Shown: positions 60,733 through 64,000 of the stretch, piece by piece | Layout of the letters: the number at the start of each line of letters is the position of its first letter | How positions within the stretch are numbered: the stretch's first letter is position 1 | Source: Agromyces aureus | GTDB lineage: Bacteria; Actinomycetota; Actinomycetes; Actinomycetales; Microbacteriaceae | Reading direction: 5' to 3' | NCBI RefSeq assembly: GCF_001660485.1 | Contig: NZ_CP013979.1 | Span: 4,092,001-4,156,000, forward strand | DNA: 64,000 nt | Program-made: the position numbers and the translations under genes | The notes under the pieces: generated by a model | The model's database searches: none | Seen by the model: only the letters and a program-made list of their open reading frames with translations | Told to the model about the DNA's origin: nothing

Positions 60733-61770
60733 ATGTCCCGCACCACACCGTTCCTGCGATCCGCGCTCGTCGCGGGCGCCGCCGCCGCCGCGCTGCTGCT
60801 CTCGGGCTGCGTCGCCGGCGAGGGCCAGGCCGCCGAGCCCGAGCCCGCCGAGACGGGCGAGGCCGTCTCGCTCGAGGGCCAGACGCTCAACATCGACTTC
60901 GCGACGTACAACCCGCTGAGCCTCGTCATCAAGGACCAGGGCTGGCTCGAGGACACCGGCCTCACGGTCAACTGGGTGCAGTCGGCCGGCTCGAACAAAG
61001 CCAACGAGGCGCTGCGCGCCGGCGCGATCGACGTGGGCTCGACGGCCGGCTCGGCCGCGCTGCTCGCACGGTCGAACGGTTCGCCGATCCAGGTCATCGA
61101 CATCTTCTCGCAGCCCGAGTGGGCCGCGCTCGTGACGGTCGACGGCAAGGGCATCGAGTCGGTCGACGACCTCAAGGGCAAGCAGGTCGCCGCGACCAAG
61201 GGCACCGACCCCTACTTCTTCCTGCTGCAGTCGCTCGAAGCCGAGGGCCTGGCCCCCGAGGACATCACCGTGCAGAACCTCCAGCATGCCGACGGCTGGG
61301 CTGCACTGCAGAACGGCTCGGTCGACGCGTGGGCGGGCCTCGACCCGATCATGGCCGGCGCCGAGGAGCAGGGCGCCTCGCTCTTCTACCGCAACGTCGA
61401 CTTCAACTCCTACGGCTTCCTGAACGCGACCGAGTCGTTCATCGCCGACAAGCCCGAGGTCGCGCAGGCCGTCGTCGATGCCTACGAGCACGCACGCGCG
61501 TGGGCTGAAGAGAACCCCGAGGAGACCGCCGCGATCCTCGCCGAGGTCGCCGGTCTCGACGAGGCCGTCGCCACGAAGGTCATCACCGAGCGCACGAACC
61601 TCGACGTCGACAACGTTCCCGGCGACGCGCAGGTCGCGGTGCTCGAGAAGGTCGGCCCGATCTTCGTCGAGCTCGGCGACGTCGCCTCGCAGCAGCAGGT
61701 CGACGACGCGCTCGACACCCTCATCAACGACGAGTTCGCGACGGCTGCAGACCCGTCGCGCTTCGAGTAG
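60733..61770 (+). CDS. SsuA/NMT1-type substrate-binding lipoprotein
   Basis: 345 residues with lipobox LLLSGC (Cys26), then LNIDFATYNPLSLVIKDQGWLEDTGLTVNWVQSAGSNKANEALRAGAIDVGSTAGSAALLA, which is the aliphatic-sulfonate/SsuA class. AGAGGAG before the ATG. The ligand may be an alkanesulfonate, but no SsuD/SsuE-type monooxygenase gene is present, so this is open. Confidence 0.88.
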   Translation: MSRTTPFLRSALVAGAAAAALLLSGCVAGEGQAAEPEPAETGEAVSLEGQTLNIDFATYNPLSLVIKDQGWLEDTGLTVNWVQSAGSNKANEALRAGAIDVGSTAGSAALLARSNGSPIQVIDIFSQPEWAALVTVDGKGIESVDDLKGKQVAATKGTDPYFFLLQSLEAEGLAPEDITVQNLQHADGWAALQNGSVDAWAGLDPIMAGAEEQGASLFYRNVDFNSYGFLNATESFIADKPEVAQAVVDAYEHARAWAEENPEETAAILAEVAGLDEAVATKVITERTNLDVDNVPGDAQVAVLEKVGPIFVELGDVASQQQVDDALDTLINDEFATAADPSRFE

Positions 61771-61782
61771 GAATCCCCTGAG

Positions 61783-62745
61783 ATGACGGATGCCTCGCGC
61801 ACGACCCGAGCCGACGAGCGAGCGGATGCCGCGGCCGACGCGGTGACCTCGGTCGACCGTCGGTTCGGCTCGCCCGTCGCCGACGGCGGGCTCGCGATCG
61901 CGACCGCCGGACCGCTCGGCTCGTCGGGAATCGACCGGCCGCGCGAGGCATCCGTCTCCCCTGCTTCACCCGGCGCCCGTCGCCGTCTCGTCGACCGCCG
62001 CTGGTTCGTGATCGTCGGCGGCGCGATCATCCCGCTCGCCCTGCTCCTCACGTGGCAGTTGGTCTCGACGAGCGGGCTCGTGCCCGTCTCGATGCTGCCG
62101 AGCCCCGAGATGGTGTGGCTCGCGGCCGTCGACCTCGCCCAGCGCGGGCTGCTCGGCCTCTACGTCGCGATCTCGACGCAGCGCGTGTTCATCGGCTTCG
62201 CCGCCGGCGCGGCGATCGGCCTGCTGTTCGGCGCGGTCGTCGGCCTGTCGAAGCTCGGCGACATCCTGCTCTCGCCGACGCTCGGCGCGATCCGTGCGGT
62301 GCCCTCGCTCGCGTGGGTTCCGCTGCTGATCCTCTGGTTCAAGATCGGCGAGGAATCGAAGATCATCCTCATCGCGATCGGGGCCTTCTTCCCGGTCTAC
62401 ACGATCGTCGCCGCGGCGCTGCGGCACGTCGATCGTCAGCTCCTCGAGGCGGGGCGTGCGTTCGGCCTGCGCGGCATCCGCCTGTTCACCGCGGTGCAGC
62501 TGCCCGCGGTCGTGCCCTCGGTCATCTCGGCGCTGCGCCTCGCGCTCGCCCAGGCCTGGCTCTTCCTCGTGGCCGCCGAGCTCATCGCGAGTTCGATGGG
62601 CCTCGGCTTCCTGCTCGTCGACTCGGGCAACAACGGCCGCATCGACCGCATCTTCCTCGCGATCATCCTGCTCGCCGTGCTCGGCAAGCTCACCGACGCC
62701 CTGATCGGCCTCTTCGAGCGCTGGGCGGTGCGCAAGTGGGCGTGA
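61783..62745 (+). CDS. SsuC/TauC-type ABC transporter permease
   Basis: 320 residues: a 65-residue polar N-terminus, then about six membrane spans. Conserved GRAFGLRGIRLFTAVQLPAVVPSVISALRLALAQAWLFLVAAELIASSMGLGFLLVDSGNNGRIDRIF. Stop overlaps the acs GTG start (GTGA). Confidence 0.9.
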   Translation: MTDASRTTRADERADAAADAVTSVDRRFGSPVADGGLAIATAGPLGSSGIDRPREASVSPASPGARRRLVDRRWFVIVGGAIIPLALLLTWQLVSTSGLVPVSMLPSPEMVWLAAVDLAQRGLLGLYVAISTQRVFIGFAAGAAIGLLFGAVVGLSKLGDILLSPTLGAIRAVPSLAWVPLLILWFKIGEESKIILIAIGAFFPVYTIVAAALRHVDRQLLEAGRAFGLRGIRLFTAVQLPAVVPSVISALRLALAQAWLFLVAAELIASSMGLGFLLVDSGNNGRIDRIFLAIILLAVLGKLTDALIGLFERWAVRKWA

Positions 62746-64000
62746 CCGACGAAGCCGGCGCCCGGCCGACGATCTCCGGTCTCCTCGAGGAGCACCGGCG
62801 CTTCCCCGCTCCCGACGCCTTCGCCGCGCAGGCGAACGTCACGGCTGCCGACGCCGACGCCCTCCGAGCGGCAGCGGACGCCGATCCGGTCGCGTTCTGG
62901 GAGTCGCAGGCCGCGCGCCTCGACTGGGCCGAGCCGTGGCACACCGCCCACACGTGGCATCCGGCCCTCCCCACCGAACGGGCCGACGAGACCGGCGAGC
63001 TCAGCGTGCCGCGCGCCGAGTGGTTCGCCGGTGGGCGACTCAACGCGAGCGTGAACGCCGTCGACCGGCACGTCGCGGCCGGGCGAGGCGACAAGGTCGC
63101 GTTCCACTTCGAGGGCGAGCGCGGCGACCGTCGCTTGATCACCTACGCCGAGTTGCAGCGCGAGGTGGCGAAGGCCGCGCACGCGCTCACCGAGCTCGGC
63201 ATCGTCGCGGGCGACCGCGTCGTCGTCTACCTGCCCGTGCTGCTCGAGACGGTCATCGCGACGCTCGCGATCACGCGCATCGGCGCCGTGCACTCGCTCG
63301 TGTTCGGCGGCTTCTCGTCCGAGGCGCTGCGGTTCCGCGTCGAGGACACGAGGGCGAAGCTCGTCATCACGACCGACGGCCAGTTCCGCCGTGGCACGGC
63401 CGTGCCGGTGAAGGCGGCCGTCGACGAGGCCGTCGCGGGTGTGGCATCCGTCGAGCACGTGCTCGTGATCCGCCGCACGGGCGATGAGACCCCCGATCTG
63501 CCCTTCACGGCCGGGTGCGACGTCTGGTGGCACGAGGTCGTCGACCGCCAGCCCGACGTGCACGAGCCCGAGAGCTTCGACGCGGAGCATCCGCTGTTCA
63601 TCATCTACACGAGCGGCACGACCGGAAAGCCCAAGGGCCTCGTGCACACGACGGGCGGTTACCTCACGCACGTCGCGTACAGCTACTGGGCCGTCTTCGA
63701 CGCGAAGCCCGACGACGTCTACTGGTGCACGGCCGACCTCGCGTGGGTCACGGCGCACAGCTACGTGCACTACGGCCCACTGCTGACGGGCACGACGAGC
63801 GTGATCTACGAGGGCACGCCGAACACCCCGCACCCCGGCCGCCACTTCGAGATCATCGAGCGCTACGGCGTGACGACTTACTACACGGCGCCCACGCTCA
63901 TCCGCTCGCTCATGACCTGGTTCCCCGAGGGCGTTCCCGGCCCGGATGCCGGTGGCCACGACCTCTCCTCGATCCGCCTGCTCGGCTCGGTCGGCGAGGC
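62742..64000 (+). CDS. acs: acetyl-CoA synthetase (AMP-forming), partial at right edge
   Basis: The first ~419 residues of a ~650-residue ANL-superfamily ligase: GTG start overlapping the permease stop, N-terminal ACS extension, GAVHSLVFGGFSSEALRFRVEDT, P-loop IYTSGTTGKPKG, WCTADLAWVTAHSYVHYGPL and APTLIRSLM. Acetate or short acyl substrates are likely. Its overlap with the importer suggests it activates the acid carried by that system or released from its substrate. The C-terminal lid domain lies outside the window. Confidence 0.92.
   Translation, partial: MTDEAGARPTISGLLEEHRRFPAPDAFAAQANVTAADADALRAAADADPVAFWESQAARLDWAEPWHTAHTWHPALPTERADETGELSVPRAEWFAGGRLNASVNAVDRHVAAGRGDKVAFHFEGERGDRRLITYAELQREVAKAAHALTELGIVAGDRVVVYLPVLLETVIATLAITRIGAVHSLVFGGFSSEALRFRVEDTRAKLVITTDGQFRRGTAVPVKAAVDEAVAGVASVEHVLVIRRTGDETPDLPFTAGCDVWWHEVVDRQPDVHEPESFDAEHPLFIIYTSGTTGKPKGLVHTTGGYLTHVAYSYWAVFDAKPDDVYWCTADLAWVTAHSYVHYGPLLTGTTSVIYEGTPNTPHPGRHFEIIERYGVTTYYTAPTLIRSLMTWFPEGVPGPDAGGHDLSSIRLLGSVGE

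Overview
The window is GC-rich DNA from an actinomycete, most likely Microbacteriaceae (Agromyces/Microbacterium-like). The pointers are strong G/C third positions, lipoproteins with short signal peptides, GTG starts, ATGA-type gene overlaps, coenzyme F420 genes and the recurring words GCGGCATCCG/CGGATGCCGC. No rRNA, tRNA, CRISPR array, transposase or integrase was found. All functions below come from reading translated sequence; no database search was run.

Region 1 (0.2-12.1 kb) is a nine-gene minus-strand operon for reductive pyrimidine (or hydantoin) catabolism: beta-ureidopropionase, dihydropyrimidinase, an LLM/F420-type oxidoreductase, a complete NMT1/ThiY-type ABC importer, an omega-aminotransferase and CoA-acylating (methyl)malonate-semialdehyde dehydrogenase. 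A MocR-type regulator is divergent from it. No classical dihydropyrimidine dehydrogenase is present, so the LLM enzyme is the obvious candidate for the ring-reduction step. Region 2 (12.2-20.7 kb) has an MprF-like membrane protein, a 1529-residue repeat-rich surface protein and cofD of F420 biosynthesis.

Region 3 (20.7-33.5 kb) is a second catabolic block. It has a LigA/LigB-type extradiol dioxygenase pair, an amidohydrolase-2 enzyme, a CaiB-type CoA-transferase and a zinc-type dehydrogenase, divergent from an NMT1-type binding protein. Both divergent promoters carry the same palindromic operator over the -10 box. It is followed by an ABC importer (ATPase plus two permeases) and a second LLM oxidoreductase + cyclic amidohydrolase + alpha/beta hydrolase module. 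Region 4 (33.7-36.7 kb) is a FecCD-type ABC importer of the kind proposed to move F420-0 or a related deazaflavin.

Region 5 (36.7-41.6 kb) looks like an accessory patch: PIN toxin plus partner, small membrane proteins, PadR regulator, and gene-poor stretches of different base composition. Region 6 (41.6-51.2 kb) has gamma-glutamyltransferase, a lipoprotein, a 3-hydroxyisobutyrate-dehydrogenase-like enzyme, then the F420 cluster fgd-cofC/fbiD-cofE-LLM, an FCD-GntR regulator and a second cofE paralogue. A shared TTCTGGATCCAGAA-like operator links this GntR region to the hydrolase operon at 33.5 kb.

Region 7 (51.3-64 kb) holds general genes (exonuclease III, Ser/Thr kinase, GNAT, SDR/MarR/flavodoxin-fold oxidoreductase, MFS/GntR pair) and a third SsuABC/NMT1-type importer followed by acetyl-CoA synthetase, which runs off the right edge. 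The unifying theme is F420: four LLM-family oxidoreductases, cofC, cofD, two cofE genes and a candidate deazaflavin transporter lie within 45 kb, interleaved with N-heterocycle and aromatic-ring catabolism. At least four copies of a dispersed intergenic palindromic repeat punctuate the operon boundaries.
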